64,000 nt of DNA from Paraburkholderia hospita (GCF_002902965.1 NZ_CP026108.1:496001-560000); one strand, 5' to 3'; counted from the first letter of the stretch, positions 42,833-52,342 are shown. Made by a program: numbers and translations. Notes: generated by a model from the letters alone, not told the origin.

Positions 42833-42969
42833 ATTGCGGACGAATTGAAATGAACGCGTCCCTCCCCGTGGATGTGAGAATAAAGGGAAGGCAGATCCTC
42901 TCGGGCCAACGGCGTCGATGTGCCCATGTGGAAAAATACGGAACTTTCCCTGGTAACCGGAGGATCCAG

Positions 42970-43989
42970 ATGAATCGTACGGCGGTGGGTGTGGATATCG
43001 CGAAGTCGGTGTTTCAAGTGCATTACGTTGATCCGGAAACGGGGGAGATCGTAAACAAGCCGATCAAGCGCGCGAAGTTTATGGAGTTCTTTGCGAACCG
43101 GGCACGTTGCCTCATTGGTATGGAAGCGTGCGGCGGCGCCCAACACTGGGCCCGGCAACTGATGAAAATGGGACACGAGATCAGGCTGATGCCGGCGGAA
43201 TTCGTCAAGGCCTTCAACATCAGGAACAAGAACGACGCGGCGGATGCGCGGGCAATCTGGCTTGCTGTGCAGCAGCCCGGCAAGCCGGTCGCTGTGAAGA
43301 CAGAGATGCAACAGGCAATGCTGGCACTGCACCGCATGCGCCGACAGCTCGTGGCGTTTCGTACGATGCAGATCAACGGTCTTCGAGGCTTGCTGACGGA
43401 ATACGGCGAGGTCATGGGACGAGGCCGTGCAGCCTTGGACAAGGCAATACCGGAAGTACTCAGGCGCGTTGCAGAACGTTTGCCCGCAGTGGTAATTGAC
43501 ACGCTGCGCGAGCAATGGAATGGACTAACGAAACTCGATGAGCAGGTCGCCTGCATCGAGCGCCGGATGCGCGAGTGGAAAAAGGAAGATAAGGCCGTAA
43601 AAGCGATCAGCGAGATTCCCGGTGTCGGACTGCTGACGGCCACGGCGGCAGTTGCGATGATGGGTGATGCGAAAGCATTCAGTTCGGGGCGGGAATTTGC
43701 CGCATGGGCCGGTCTCGTGCCCAAACAAACCGGTTCAGGCGGCAAAGTGAACCTGCACGGTATATCGAGGCGCGGGGACACGTACCTGCGCACGCTACTG
43801 ATTCACGGGGCGAGAAGCGTGCTGACACACGCGAAGGATCCTGGGCCGTGGGTTGAGCAGATGAAGAAACGGCGCCCGCTAAACGTAGTCATAGTTGCCT
43901 TGGCAAACAAGATCGCCCGAACGATCTGGGCGGTGCTGGCTCATGACCGACCGTACAAGACGGGATACGTGAGTGTGAAGCCGGCCTGA
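42970..43989 (+). CDS. IS110-family (IS1111 group) transposase
   Basis: From ATG 42970, with GGAGGAT upstream, the 339-residue protein has the RuvC-like DEDD N-terminal domain: NRTAVGVDIAKSVFQVHYVD (Asp), CLIGMEACGGAQHWARQLMK (Glu) and KNDAADARAIWLA (Asp pair). The C-terminal Tnp_20 domain is IPGVGLLTATAAVAMMGDAK followed by FAAWAGLVPKQTGSGGK with the conserved Ser region. The frame is intact. Such elements move through a circular, bridge-RNA-guided step and have no long terminal repeats, so I have not assigned borders. The flanks ~42835-42969 and 43990-44180 are probably its non-coding ends. Confidence 0.9.
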   Translation: MNRTAVGVDIAKSVFQVHYVDPETGEIVNKPIKRAKFMEFFANRARCLIGMEACGGAQHWARQLMKMGHEIRLMPAEFVKAFNIRNKNDAADARAIWLAVQQPGKPVAVKTEMQQAMLALHRMRRQLVAFRTMQINGLRGLLTEYGEVMGRGRAALDKAIPEVLRRVAERLPAVVIDTLREQWNGLTKLDEQVACIERRMREWKKEDKAVKAISEIPGVGLLTATAAVAMMGDAKAFSSGREFAAWAGLVPKQTGSGGKVNLHGISRRGDTYLRTLLIHGARSVLTHAKDPGPWVEQMKKRRPLNVVIVALANKIARTIWAVLAHDRPYKTGYVSVKPA

Positions 43990-44280
43990 ATAGCTCACAC
44001 CAGATAGAAGATCAAAGTTTAACGCTGTAGTGGTGAACGTCGAAAGGTTGCGCAGCAATCGAGTGTGATGACAAGCCAGGTAGGACCGGGACGCATGAAA
44101 CCTGAATAAGCTGAAGAGCTTCGAGCTCGCCGGACGAATGAGGCGTGAGTCAGCGGATTTCATAGGGGCCCGCAGCGGCTGTAACGACTGCGTCAAGGCC
44201 GGATAGAGAGCCGCAACCAATCCTGCAAGTCGGAACACCCGGAAGTTGTTGCAAAAAGGGACGCGTTCATAGAGCAGCTT

Positions 44281-44772
44281 ATGACTGACCTACAAACTGA
44301 CTTTGACTTCCTGCCCCTGCGGGTGATCGGTAAATCGGCCGACGGCAAGAACCGGTACGACCGTGATGGCAAGCGCAAGCTGATCGAGGCGTGCCAGAAG
44401 CCGGGAGCCTCCGTGGCCGGGCTGGCACTGAAGGCTGGCGTGAACGCCAACCAGCTTCGCAAGTGGATCGGCCTCGAGCGTAAAAAGACGCGCTCCCGAA
44501 CTGAACGGCAGCCGACACCAGCCAGTACGCCGGCATTTGTTCCTGTTCTGGAAGTGGTTGATGCCGAACCTGTGCACTTGCCTCCCATGCCGTCCCTGCC
44601 CGACGCCCAGCCGGCTGCGGCACGGCGTGAACCGATGCGCCCCTCGCAACGCCCGCCGTTGCCGTCACGCCTGGTGGCGCAGTTGCCCAACGGGGTGAGT
44701 CTTGAACTTGAATGTACGCAACAGGACACGGCGCTGCTCAGGGCAATGATCGACGCGTTGGGGGGTCGCTGA
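44281..44772 (+). CDS. IS66 accessory protein TnpA
   Basis: This 163-residue protein has an HTH typical of IS66 TnpA: RYDRDGKRKLIEACQKPGAS, then VAGLALKAGVNANQLRKWIG. A Pro-rich linker and the conserved tail VAQLPNGVSLELECT follow. It ends in TGATG, sharing bases with the tnpB start. TnpA and TnpB are needed with TnpC for movement in characterised IS66 elements. Confidence 0.9.
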   Translation: MTDLQTDFDFLPLRVIGKSADGKNRYDRDGKRKLIEACQKPGASVAGLALKAGVNANQLRKWIGLERKKTRSRTERQPTPASTPAFVPVLEVVDAEPVHLPPMPSLPDAQPAAARREPMRPSQRPPLPSRLVAQLPNGVSLELECTQQDTALLRAMIDALGGR

Positions 44773-45125
44773 TGCTGAGCTTCGCCGATGACCTGAGGGT
44801 CTACCTGTATCACGAGCCGATCGACTTCCGTTGTGGCATCAATACCCTTGCTGCCCTGGTTGAGGATTCGATGCGGCTGGACCCGCTCGCACGCGCCGTG
44901 TATGCGTTCCACAACCGCAAATGCGATCGCATCAAGCTTCTGCTGTACGAGCGCACCGGTTTCTGGCTGCTGCTGCGTCGGCTCGAGCAAGACCGTTTCG
45001 TGTGGCCACGACGGCATCAGGAAGTGATCGAATTGACGACGCAGCAGCTTCACTGGCTGCTCGACGGCATTGACATCGACGCGCTTCGGCGTCATCCCGT
45101 ACGCCATTACCAGCACGCCAGCTAG
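44772..45125 (+). CDS. IS66 accessory protein TnpB
   Basis: The 117-residue protein matches TnpB (IS66 Orf2): VYLYHEPIDFRCGINTLAAL, VYAFHNRKCDRIKLLLYERT and GFWLLLRRLEQDRFVWP. It starts at ATG 44772 in overlap with the tnpA stop. The frame is complete. Confidence 0.93.
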   Translation: MLSFADDLRVYLYHEPIDFRCGINTLAALVEDSMRLDPLARAVYAFHNRKCDRIKLLLYERTGFWLLLRRLEQDRFVWPRRHQEVIELTTQQLHWLLDGIDIDALRRHPVRHYQHAS

Positions 45126-45215
45126 CCCGATGCGTTGCACGTAAACAACGGCAGACGCGCCATTTACGAATTGACGTAAACCCACGGCGCGTCGCGCTTC
45201 GCTATCCTGGAGTGC

Positions 45216-46856
45216 ATGAAGAACGCACCCGACCTCAAGCGCGTACCCAAGACCGTCCAGGGCTATATCCACGTTCTCGAAGCGCGTGTAGCCGGCGACG
45301 CGAAACACATCGACGAATTGAACCAGCGCGTCGAGCAACTCGAGGAACAGGTCCGCCTGCTGCAGGCCGAGCGTTACGCACCGAAAAGCGAAAAACGCAA
45401 GGATCGCGTGTTCGACGAAGCCGAGCAGATTGCACGGACCGAACCCTGCGACGAGGACGATGAGGGTGTCCAGCCTGCGCTGCCCGACACCGGATTGCCA
45501 CCGGCCAGCCAGCCTGAACGGCGCAAGGCCGGACGCAAGCCGTTGCCGGCGTACCTGAGGCGCGAACCAGTCGAATACGATCTCCCGCAGGACCAGCGAG
45601 GCTGCCCCTGTTGCGGCAATCCTATGCATCGCATCGGTGAGGACGTGAGCGAGCAGCTGCACGTCGAAGTCAAGTGGACCGTCCGTAAAAACGTGCGTTC
45701 CAAGTGGGCCTGCCGGCACTGCGAGCGGCACGCCGAACGTACTCCGGTCGTGCTTGCGCCGATGCCGGTTCAGCCGATCCCGGGCAGCCATGCGGACGCA
45801 TCGGTGATCGCGACGGTTGCGACCGCGAAGTACGTCGACGGCATGCCGTTGTACCGGATGCAGGAAGCGCTCGCACGCTGGCAGATTCCGGTGAGTCGCG
45901 GCACACTCGCGCACTGGGTCATTCGCCCCAGCGAACTGCACTACAGCCGCCTGTACGATGCGCTGCATAAAACGTTGCTGTCGCAGCCGCTGATCCACGG
46001 CGATGAAACGACGGTTCAGGTACTCAAGGAATCCGGCAGGTCCGCGCAGAGCAAGAGTTACATGTGGTGTTACCGCAGCGCCCAGGATTGCGCCGAGCCC
46101 GTCGTGCTGTTCGAGTACCAGCCGGGACGCGGCCAGGAGCATCCGAAGAAGTTTCTCGGTGACTACAGCGGCATGCTGATGAGCGACGGCTACAGTGCTT
46201 GGCGCACGCTCAAAAAGGCAACGCACTTCGGATGCATGGCTCACGCGCGCAGGCTGTTCGTCAAGGCGGACAAGGCGGCCACAAAAAAGACGGACTCTGG
46301 CAAGCAGAAGACGCCGAACGCTCGCGTTGCGAAGGCGCTCGAGTACTTCCAGGCCCTGTACCGAGTCGAGGCGCTGGCAAAAGGCGATTTGCCTGCTGGG
46401 CTCACGCGAGCCGACTACACGTACGACCTGCGGCAAAAACATAGTGTGCCGCTGCTTGAGGCCTTTAAGGCATGGCTCGATGAACTGGCACCGAAGGTGG
46501 CGCCCCAGAGCCTGCTCGGCAAGGCGATCGCCTACACGCGCAACCAATGGGAATATCTCGGCCGCTACATCACGAATGGTTGCGCCCCCATCGATAATAA
46601 GGTCATCGAGCGCGACGTCAGGCCGTTTGCAACTTCGAGGAAAAGCTGGCTGTTCAGCGACACGGTGGATGGTGCGAAGGCGAGTGCCACGATCTACAGC
46701 CTGGTCCTGACATGCCGGGCTTGCGGCGTCGAGCCGTACGACTATCTGCTGCATGTACTCACGGAGCTGCCGCAGCGTGCGCCTGATGCAGACGTGACCG
46801 ACCTGCTGCCGTTCAATTATGCGCGGCAACTGCAGGCCAAGGCACAGACCGGCTGA
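45216..46856 (+). CDS. IS66-family transposase TnpC
   Basis: This 546-residue DDE transposase has an N-terminal coiled coil (HIDELNQRVEQLEEQVRLLQ) and a zinc-binding part (CPCCGNPMHRIGEDVSEQLH, then KWACRHCERHAE). The catalytic core has Asp in LIHGDETTVQVL, Asp in MLMSDGYSAWRTL and Glu in NKVIERDVRPFATSRKSWLF. The C-terminal helices (TCRACGVEPYDYLLHVLTEL) are normal. No damage is visible, so the element may be active. Confidence 0.93.
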   Translation: MKNAPDLKRVPKTVQGYIHVLEARVAGDAKHIDELNQRVEQLEEQVRLLQAERYAPKSEKRKDRVFDEAEQIARTEPCDEDDEGVQPALPDTGLPPASQPERRKAGRKPLPAYLRREPVEYDLPQDQRGCPCCGNPMHRIGEDVSEQLHVEVKWTVRKNVRSKWACRHCERHAERTPVVLAPMPVQPIPGSHADASVIATVATAKYVDGMPLYRMQEALARWQIPVSRGTLAHWVIRPSELHYSRLYDALHKTLLSQPLIHGDETTVQVLKESGRSAQSKSYMWCYRSAQDCAEPVVLFEYQPGRGQEHPKKFLGDYSGMLMSDGYSAWRTLKKATHFGCMAHARRLFVKADKAATKKTDSGKQKTPNARVAKALEYFQALYRVEALAKGDLPAGLTRADYTYDLRQKHSVPLLEAFKAWLDELAPKVAPQSLLGKAIAYTRNQWEYLGRYITNGCAPIDNKVIERDVRPFATSRKSWLFSDTVDGAKASATIYSLVLTCRACGVEPYDYLLHVLTELPQRAPDADVTDLLPFNYARQLQAKAQTG

Positions 46857-46987
46857 CGTACTGGCCGCGCGTCGGTTCGTGACTGCGCGCGCTTCCATCC
46901 CCCCGATGCAGACATCGCCGGTTGATCTCAACCGCCGCGGTGCGGCTACGCTCGGCCGTCACTTACAAATGATTCTCCATTCGGTGT

Positions 46988-47299
46988 GCTAAAGCTCGCG
47001 CTTACGATCAGGTGGCGACGCGACCGCTGCTGATCGTGCCGCCGTGCATCAACAAGTTTTACATCCTCGACCTGCAGCCCGCAAATTCGTTCGTTCGCTT
47101 TGCCGCAGAGCAGGGCAATACGGTCTTTCTGGTGTCCTGGCGAAACCCCGATGCCGCGTGCGGCCATTTTACGTGGGATGACTACCTGCGTCAGGGCGCG
47201 ATTCGTGCCATCGAGGTAGCGCTCGCAATCAGTGGCGCAGATAAGCTGAACGCGCTCGGCTGGTGCGTGGGCGGCACGATCCTGTCCACGTGGATTTGA
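46988..47299 (+). pseudogene. PHA synthase (phaC) internal fragment
   Basis: The frame reads LLIVPPCINKFYILDLQPAN, then FVRFAAEQGNTVFLVSWRNP and ALGWCVGGTILST, which includes the nucleophilic Cys of class I PHA synthases (G-x-C-x-GG). Both ends are missing. The IS66 border lies just upstream, and after GTILST the sequence passes directly into a PRC-barrel gene. This is a deletion-fused relic. Confidence 0.85.
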
Positions 47300-47720
47300 C
47301 GCGCCAACGGGTGAAGGACAGCCCTGGCATCGATACGCACAAGCCGGTTTCGCGCCAGCACGAGGCCGGATACTTGAGGTACTACTCCGCTGTATTGGGG
47401 CGGCCCCAACCTGTGGGGAATGGGGGAGCACCCCGTGCCGGGCTTCATCGGTACAGCGCACGTACGTCAGCAACTTTCGCTGTACGGCGACAAGCCGCCG
47501 GGAGATGTTCATCTACGCAGCGCGAGTCATGTTGAACGCTACGTCAGCGAGGCCACCGGTGGCAGCGTCGGCCATGTCCGCCGGTCTATTTTCCACGATG
47601 AAGCGTGGGTTGTCCGCTGTTTTATTGTCGACACTCGCAAGTGGTGGCCGGGCGGCAAGGAAGTGTTGCTGGCGACGCAGGGGATCGACGTTATCGACTG
47701 GTTTGCCTCTTCGCCTTCAA
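47285..47720 (+). pseudogene. PRC-barrel domain protein, frameshifted fragment
   Basis: VHVDLTRQRVKDSPGIDTHK followed by RQHEAGYLRYY is the second half of a PRC-barrel repeat. After a frame change near 47390 the sequence reads GPNLWGMGEHPVP. A second PRC repeat then follows: VHLRSASHVERYVSEATGGS, VGHVRRSIFHDEAWVVRCFI, VDTRKWWPGGKEVLLATQGI. It is truncated at both ends and fused to the phaC fragment. PRC-barrel proteins of this type are stress-associated in Burkholderia relatives. Confidence 0.72.
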
Positions 47721-47889
47721 AATTCTTTCGCACTAACAATTCTGGACTGGGATCGTTTCCCTCGGATGGTTTTTATTCTTTTCGCCAGGGCAACCAGCAG
47801 CTCAGGCGCGCGGCACTCGCACACACGCTTTTCGGGGGCGGAGCGATCCAGGTCTTCGGTACGATCTTGACTGTAGCGAATCAGCCCCG

Positions 47890-48330
47890 GATTTTGCAGT
47901 TGCGATGCCGCTTCGGTGACCCTTGGTCGGCACACGCTTGCCGTCGACGACCTTCGGCCCCGTCCACCCCTTGGGCGTGCTCAGCACGATCATCGGCCAG
48001 TGTGGGCGTCCGGGCCGCTGGCCAGCGGGCAGCGCGCGGGCGTCGCGCTGAATCGTATGAATGTCCGCAACGACGATGTCGAGCGTCGAGAATCTGATGA
48101 ATGGTTTCGGGGTTGTCCCCCTCAACGAAATATGGCTCGTAGCCGTAGCCCCGCATCAGATCCGTCAACTCGTCCTTGCCGATTCCTGCGAGCAGTGTCG
48201 GGTTCGCGATCTTGAAACCGTTGAGGTGGAGGATCGGCAGCACGGCGCCGTCGCGGGCCGGGTTCAGGACTACAGCGTGGTGAAACGGCAGTTCGACCGG
48301 CAGTTGCCTGATCTGAAGGCGATATAAAAC
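47890..48330 (-). pseudogene. Phosphoketolase fragment, frameshifted
   Basis: Minus-strand frames give [20 protein letters not shown] and [20 protein letters not shown], followed by [20 protein letters not shown], which match phosphoketolase (thiamine-diphosphate enzyme splitting xylulose 5-phosphate). After a frame change the sequence continues [20 protein letters not shown]. The large N- and C-terminal parts are missing. It lies beside phaC and PRC relics, a combination found together in low-oxygen/carbon-storage gene clusters of related bacteria. Confidence 0.75.
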
Positions 48331-48501
48331 GCGTATCTTTGTGCGGCGTACATAAGCTTGCCCCGGTCACCGGAATCATTGGCAGTGGGAAACGGCCCCT
48401 TGCCGGAGGACGTATCAGCTGGTCATCGGTTGCTCAATGACATACGATGTGGTGTCGCTCTGGCGCTCGTATGCGCCGGCCTCGACACTGGAGACGTTAA
48501 T

Positions 48502-48942
48502 ATGAGCAGAGCGGATGAGGTGACGGACGATGTCGCGCGGGCGGCTTTAACTGTGTTTTACCGAGCCATGTCGCTTAAAGATATATCCCTGTTTCGGACC
48601 GTTGTAACGCCAGACTGGCAGTACATCCCGCCTTCTCCAGGACCGGTGTCGGGTCCGGACTCTATGATCCCTGTGTTCGCGGATCTGTCGTATTCACTGC
48701 CTGACATGGACATCAGGATTCTGGATGTCCTGGTTCACGGAGACAAGGTGGCCGTGCGTGCGATCGTGACTGGGACGCAGTCGGCCCCACTCATGGGAAT
48801 CGCAGCCACATCGAAACCTGTCAATTTTGCGATTCACTCGTTTCACGAATTCCGCAAGGGACATATTGCCAAAACATGGCACCTGGAAGACTGGCTAGGT
48901 GTTTTTCGTCAGATCGGAGAGTTGCCGTCGAACCTTCCGTGA
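48502..48942 (+). CDS. SnoaL-like (NTF2-fold) protein
   Basis: From ATG 48502, with GGAG upstream, the 146-residue protein has the SnoaL/ester-cyclase-type NTF2 fold pattern: LTVFYRAMSLKDISLFRTVV, TPDWQYIPPSPGPVSGPDSM, DMDIRILDVLVHGDKVAVRA and IHSFHEFRKGHIAKTWHLED. Such proteins are small hydrolases, isomerases or binding proteins. The substrate is unknown. It is intact within a region of decayed genes. Confidence 0.75.
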   Translation: MSRADEVTDDVARAALTVFYRAMSLKDISLFRTVVTPDWQYIPPSPGPVSGPDSMIPVFADLSYSLPDMDIRILDVLVHGDKVAVRAIVTGTQSAPLMGIAATSKPVNFAIHSFHEFRKGHIAKTWHLEDWLGVFRQIGELPSNLP

Positions 48943-49192
48943 TGGCAGGTCGTCCGGTATATCCACTATGTGGCCTGTTCCTTGTATCGCTGCTGGCGCC
49001 GTATCTCGAATGCGAGGCCAGCTGTCGCCGCAGTTGGGAATCGTGACGCGGCGACACATCCGCGAGTACGCCATGCGGCGGAAATGAAGTTTTGGTCTGG
49101 TCCATGCCTGAAACCAACTCGTCGCACCCAGCAGCGTCAGCAATAGTCGATCGACCGCGGACGGTTGTCTCTGTCTAATCTGGAAGACTGAT

Positions 49193-50230
49193 ATGGAAAG
49201 CACGCCGAGACACAAAATCCCCGCAACGCTGATTCCTGGCGATGGAATCGGACCGGAAGTGGTTGCTGCAACGGTTCAGGTTCTTGACGCTTTAGGATCC
49301 CCCTTCATCTGGGACGTACAGCATGCCGGAATCGCCGGGGTCACCCACTGTGGGGACCCTCTACCAGATGTGACACTCGAGAGCGTTCGCAAGAACAAGC
49401 TTGCCCTCAAAGGTCCATTGACGACCCCGATCGGCGAGGGGTTCCGCTCTTCCAACGTTCGACTTCGCGAGGAGTTCCAGCTTTTTGGCAACGTTCGGCC
49501 CGTCCATACCATCATCCCTGGCCGCTACGACCAGATCGACCTCGTGCTCGTGCGCGAAAATCTCGGCGGGTTTTATGTTGCACACGAATACTACATTCCC
49601 GTCGGCGATGATCCGAAAGCGGTTGCAGTCGCGACCGGGGTAAACACACGCGATGCGTGCGTACGAATCGCAAGATTTGCCTTCGAATATGCCTTGAGGC
49701 ACGGTCGAAAGAAGATCACCGTTGTGCATAAGGCCAACATCCTGAAGGCACTCACAGGAGTGTTCCTGGAAGCCGCTCGAGACGTTGCCCGGGATTACGA
49801 AGGTCGGGTGGAAATGAATGACATCATTGTCGACGCCTGCGCGATGCAGCTTGTGCTGAACCCGTGGCAGTTCGATATGCTTGTGTGCACCAATCTGTTT
49901 GGAGACATTTTGTCGGATCAGTTAGCGGGCCTTGTTGGCGGACTGGGCATGGCGCCCGGCGCCAATTACGGTACTGATACGGCAATTTTTGAAGCCGTGC
50001 ATGGATCGGCGCCGGACATCGCTGGTAAAGACGTCGCCAACCCCATCTCCTTATTACTTGCGTCAGGCTTGATGCTGGAGCATGTTGGTAAGGGTGATCT
50101 CGCCCAACGATTGCGAACTGCAATCACTGAAACACTCAACACCGACCATATCTGTACGCGTGATCTGAAAGGCACTGCGTCAACGCGCGAGTTCGCCGCC
50201 GCAGTGGTTCGCCGGATCGAGAGCACGTAG
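49193..50230 (+). CDS. Isocitrate/isopropylmalate dehydrogenase family protein
   Basis: This 345-residue protein has the beta-decarboxylating dehydrogenase pattern: ATLIPGDGIGPEVVAATVQV, LKGPLTTPIGEGFRSSNVRL with the substrate Ser-x-Asn, VRENLGGFYVAHEYY, KITVVHKANILKALTGVFLE with the catalytic Lys, DACAMQLVLNPWQFDMLVC, TNLFGDILSDQLAGLVGG with metal Asp residues, and the NAD-type loop EAVHGSAPDIAGKDVANP. The GPLTTP-G-SSN pattern favours NAD-dependent isocitrate or homoisocitrate-type activity over LeuB. No leu genes are adjacent. It is intact. Confidence 0.87.
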   Translation: MESTPRHKIPATLIPGDGIGPEVVAATVQVLDALGSPFIWDVQHAGIAGVTHCGDPLPDVTLESVRKNKLALKGPLTTPIGEGFRSSNVRLREEFQLFGNVRPVHTIIPGRYDQIDLVLVRENLGGFYVAHEYYIPVGDDPKAVAVATGVNTRDACVRIARFAFEYALRHGRKKITVVHKANILKALTGVFLEAARDVARDYEGRVEMNDIIVDACAMQLVLNPWQFDMLVCTNLFGDILSDQLAGLVGGLGMAPGANYGTDTAIFEAVHGSAPDIAGKDVANPISLLLASGLMLEHVGKGDLAQRLRTAITETLNTDHICTRDLKGTASTREFAAAVVRRIEST

Positions 50231-50290
50231 TCACGGGGGAGAACAAGAACCTCGCAATCGGCGTGGGTACGGCCGGCTACGAGGTTTACC

Positions 50291-50564
50291 ATGAACGTCG
50301 TTGATTTCGCTCCTGAAGTCTGGCCAGACGGACGCGCGATCATATTTCGTTTGTCTGACCGACGTTGTGATGTCGAATGTGCGATTACGCGAGAGGCGCT
50401 TGAAGAATATTTCTGGTTACCAACGGGCGCAGACGATGCGTCGCATGCTGAAAACATTTGCAGACGGTCGCCGGCGCATTCTCGCGGTCGCAGAAAGGAA
50501 AATGCGGGTGCGCCCAGATCAACCGGTCCGATTCACAATTGATGACTTTGTGGCGAAGCGCTAG
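50291..50564 (+). pseudogene. DUF1488-like protein, probably frameshifted
   Basis: ATG 50291 starts NVVDFAPEVWPDGRAIIFRL and reaches ITREALEEYFWLPTGADDA, as in DUF1488 proteins. The expected C-terminal part (MLKTFADGRRRILAVAERKM, then PVRFTIDDFVAKR) is in the neighbouring frame, ending at 50564. A one-base indel near 50435-50450 joins them into an ordinary ~90-residue protein. As written, the first frame ends in low-complexity sequence at 50542. Confidence 0.6.
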
Positions 50565-50685
50565 ACATCTGACGACGGACGGCGTTGGAGTCGGAATCTG
50601 CTGGTTCCGCGGCACGTGCGCCGAACGACGAAGGCATAATACTTGCACTGAACAAAACCGCACGATCGTGTGTCTCCGCCAAGTT

Positions 50686-52255
50686 CAAATGTCGTACCTC
50701 CAGCTAAATAGAAATGTCGGGTTTTGCTGTGCTTTTTCTTATGTTTTTGGGGTGGGGCGGCGCAGCCGCCCCCCGTTCCCTCATGCCGTTGGCGCTGACT
50801 TCAAGAATGACCTTGTTGATGTCGGCAACCTCAATGGCCCGCTGTTTCTTCAGCCCGATGAGCGCCTGCTTCGCGCGAACTTCTTCACCGCAATGCGTAC
50901 GTGACGGCGAGCCCGAGGCGCGGCGCTCATCACGCATGGCCTGCACGTGCCTCGCAACCTCCAGGGCGCTGGCCAGCCGCTTGTTCTCAAGCTCCGCGCC
51001 CTGATCAATGCGCGTGATGCGATCGTATTGCCGGTAAGGCAGCGTGACACCGCCGGCCTGGATCTCGATGACGCCATCGGGATATTCAACGACCTCGACG
51101 TATTCATGGATCAGCCCACGGCAGACAGGCGTGTCATCCAGCAGGTACATCACGCGGTCGTACTGCACGGTCAGCGCATTGGAGACCTTGCGTGGCACGC
51201 GATACGCGAGGATCTGTCGCAGTGCCTCGTCGGCCCGCAGGGGCCGGTGCGCGTCGTAATCGCTCTTCGGTGGCTTGCCGAAACGCCGGTTGAAATCGGC
51301 GATGAAGGAGGGCGCATACGCATTGGCCGCCTCCCGCGTGCTGATCCCGCGCAGCCGCAGCTCCTTCACGAGGCGATCCTGCAGCGTCAGGTTGGCCCGC
51401 TCGACGCGTCCCTTGGCCTGACTCGTGTTCGCACAGAATGCGTCGATGTTGAGTTCGTACAGCGCGCGGCCGAACTGCGTGACACCTTTGCCCACCGTCT
51501 CCGAGCGCTGCTTCACGTAAAAGACGCTGGCCTTGTCGCTGTAGAACGCGACCGGCTTGCCGTGCGCGTCCAGATACTTCGCCAGCGCCTCAAAGTAGCT
51601 GAAGGTCGACTCCGTCGCCGTGAAGTGCAGCGCCATCAGCCGCCCGGTCGCGTCATCGATGAACACCAGCAGCGTGCAGGCGGGCGCCCGGTCCTCAAAC
51701 CAGCGGTGATCGCTGCCGTCGATCTGGATCAGCTCGCCCAGACACGCGCGGCGGTTACGCGGCTGGTACACCTTTGGCGCACGTTCCCGGCGCGGAATCC
51801 ACAGCCCGGCAGCCCGCATCAGCGTGCGTACCGTCTCGACGGCCAGTTCGATGCCATGACACTCCCGCAGCTTCTCGCACGCCAGCGTCGGCCCAAAATC
51901 CGGGTAGCGCTCGCGGATCAGCGCCAGCGCCCGCTGTGCCTTGCCGGCAGGAAGCTGATGGTTGCCCGGACGGCCTCGCTTGCCCGACACCAGTCCGGCC
52001 ACGCCGGCCGCCTCATAACGCCGCACCAGCCGCTCCACCTGGCGCACGCCCAGTCCCAGCCGTTCAGCCGCCTGGCCCGGCTTGAGCCGGGCCTCGGTCA
52101 CGGCCTGAATGACCTTGAACCGGTCCACCTCGCGCATCGTCATCGTGATCGTCCCAGTCGCATTCATCGCCGGCGCTCCCTGAGGAATGTCCGGCGCTCA
52201 AACTACCTAAAACACGACATTTCTATTTAGCGGAAACCCGACATTTCTATTTGGG
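50686..52255 (-). mobile_element. ISNCY-type insertion sequence with doubled terminal repeats
   Basis: Each end carries two copies of an AAATGTCG-containing repeat. The left end has AAATGTCG at 50688-50693 and AAATAGAAATGTCG at 50706-50719. The right end has the inverted forms at about 52215-52229 and 52239-52253. The transposase gene fills the centre. Exact outer edges are uncertain by a few bases. Confidence 0.72.
50704..52167 (-). CDS. ISNCY-family transposase
   Basis: This 487-residue transposase has an N-terminal HTH (VIQAVTEARLKPGQAAERLG, then LGVRQVERLVRRYEAAGVAG) and an integrase core with Asp in GELIQIDGSDHRWFEDRAPA, Asp in VAFYSDKASVFYV and Glu in SQAKGRVERANLTLQDRLVK. A beta-rich C-terminal part follows. 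The frame reads through the left terminal repeat at its 3' end. No damage is seen. Confidence 0.88.
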   Translation of the reverse strand: MNATGTITMTMREVDRFKVIQAVTEARLKPGQAAERLGLGVRQVERLVRRYEAAGVAGLVSGKRGRPGNHQLPAGKAQRALALIRERYPDFGPTLACEKLRECHGIELAVETVRTLMRAAGLWIPRRERAPKVYQPRNRRACLGELIQIDGSDHRWFEDRAPACTLLVFIDDATGRLMALHFTATESTFSYFEALAKYLDAHGKPVAFYSDKASVFYVKQRSETVGKGVTQFGRALYELNIDAFCANTSQAKGRVERANLTLQDRLVKELRLRGISTREAANAYAPSFIADFNRRFGKPPKSDYDAHRPLRADEALRQILAYRVPRKVSNALTVQYDRVMYLLDDTPVCRGLIHEYVEVVEYPDGVIEIQAGGVTLPYRQYDRITRIDQGAELENKRLASALEVARHVQAMRDERRASGSPSRTHCGEEVRAKQALIGLKKQRAIEVADINKVILEVSANGMRERGAAAPPHPKNIRKSTAKPDISI

Positions 52256-52342
52256 ACCTACATCGTGCTTGTTGCTAAATTACATTATGTCAAGTTATAG
52301 CGTACAGAACCGCACAGCCGAGGGCATTGATAACGTGTAGAA

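Larger units (their letters stand above)
44181..46966 (+). mobile_element. IS66-family insertion sequence, ~2.8 kb
   Basis: Three genes (tnpA, tnpB, tnpC) in the standard IS66 order. The borders are proposed from GTAA at 44181 and TTAC ending at 46966, as IS66 ends start with GTAA. The ends are only weakly similar beyond that and no 8-bp duplication is seen, so the left border is uncertain. The right border cuts into the PHA synthase remnant. Confidence 0.75.

Noticed and set aside
42850..42969. Upstream extension of the IS110-family transposase
   Set aside because: The added 40 residues lack family similarity; ATG 42970 has GGAGGAT before it and starts the conserved DEDD domain.
44193..46931. 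A 912-codon open frame on the minus strand across the IS66 element
   Set aside because: It is the exact antisense shadow of tnpA, tnpB and tnpC, all of which have clear family motifs on the plus strand. GC-rich codon bias explains the long opposite frame.
50947..52230. A 427-codon plus-strand frame over the ISNCY-type transposase
   Set aside because: Antisense shadow of the transposase gene; His/Arg/Gln-rich with no domain.
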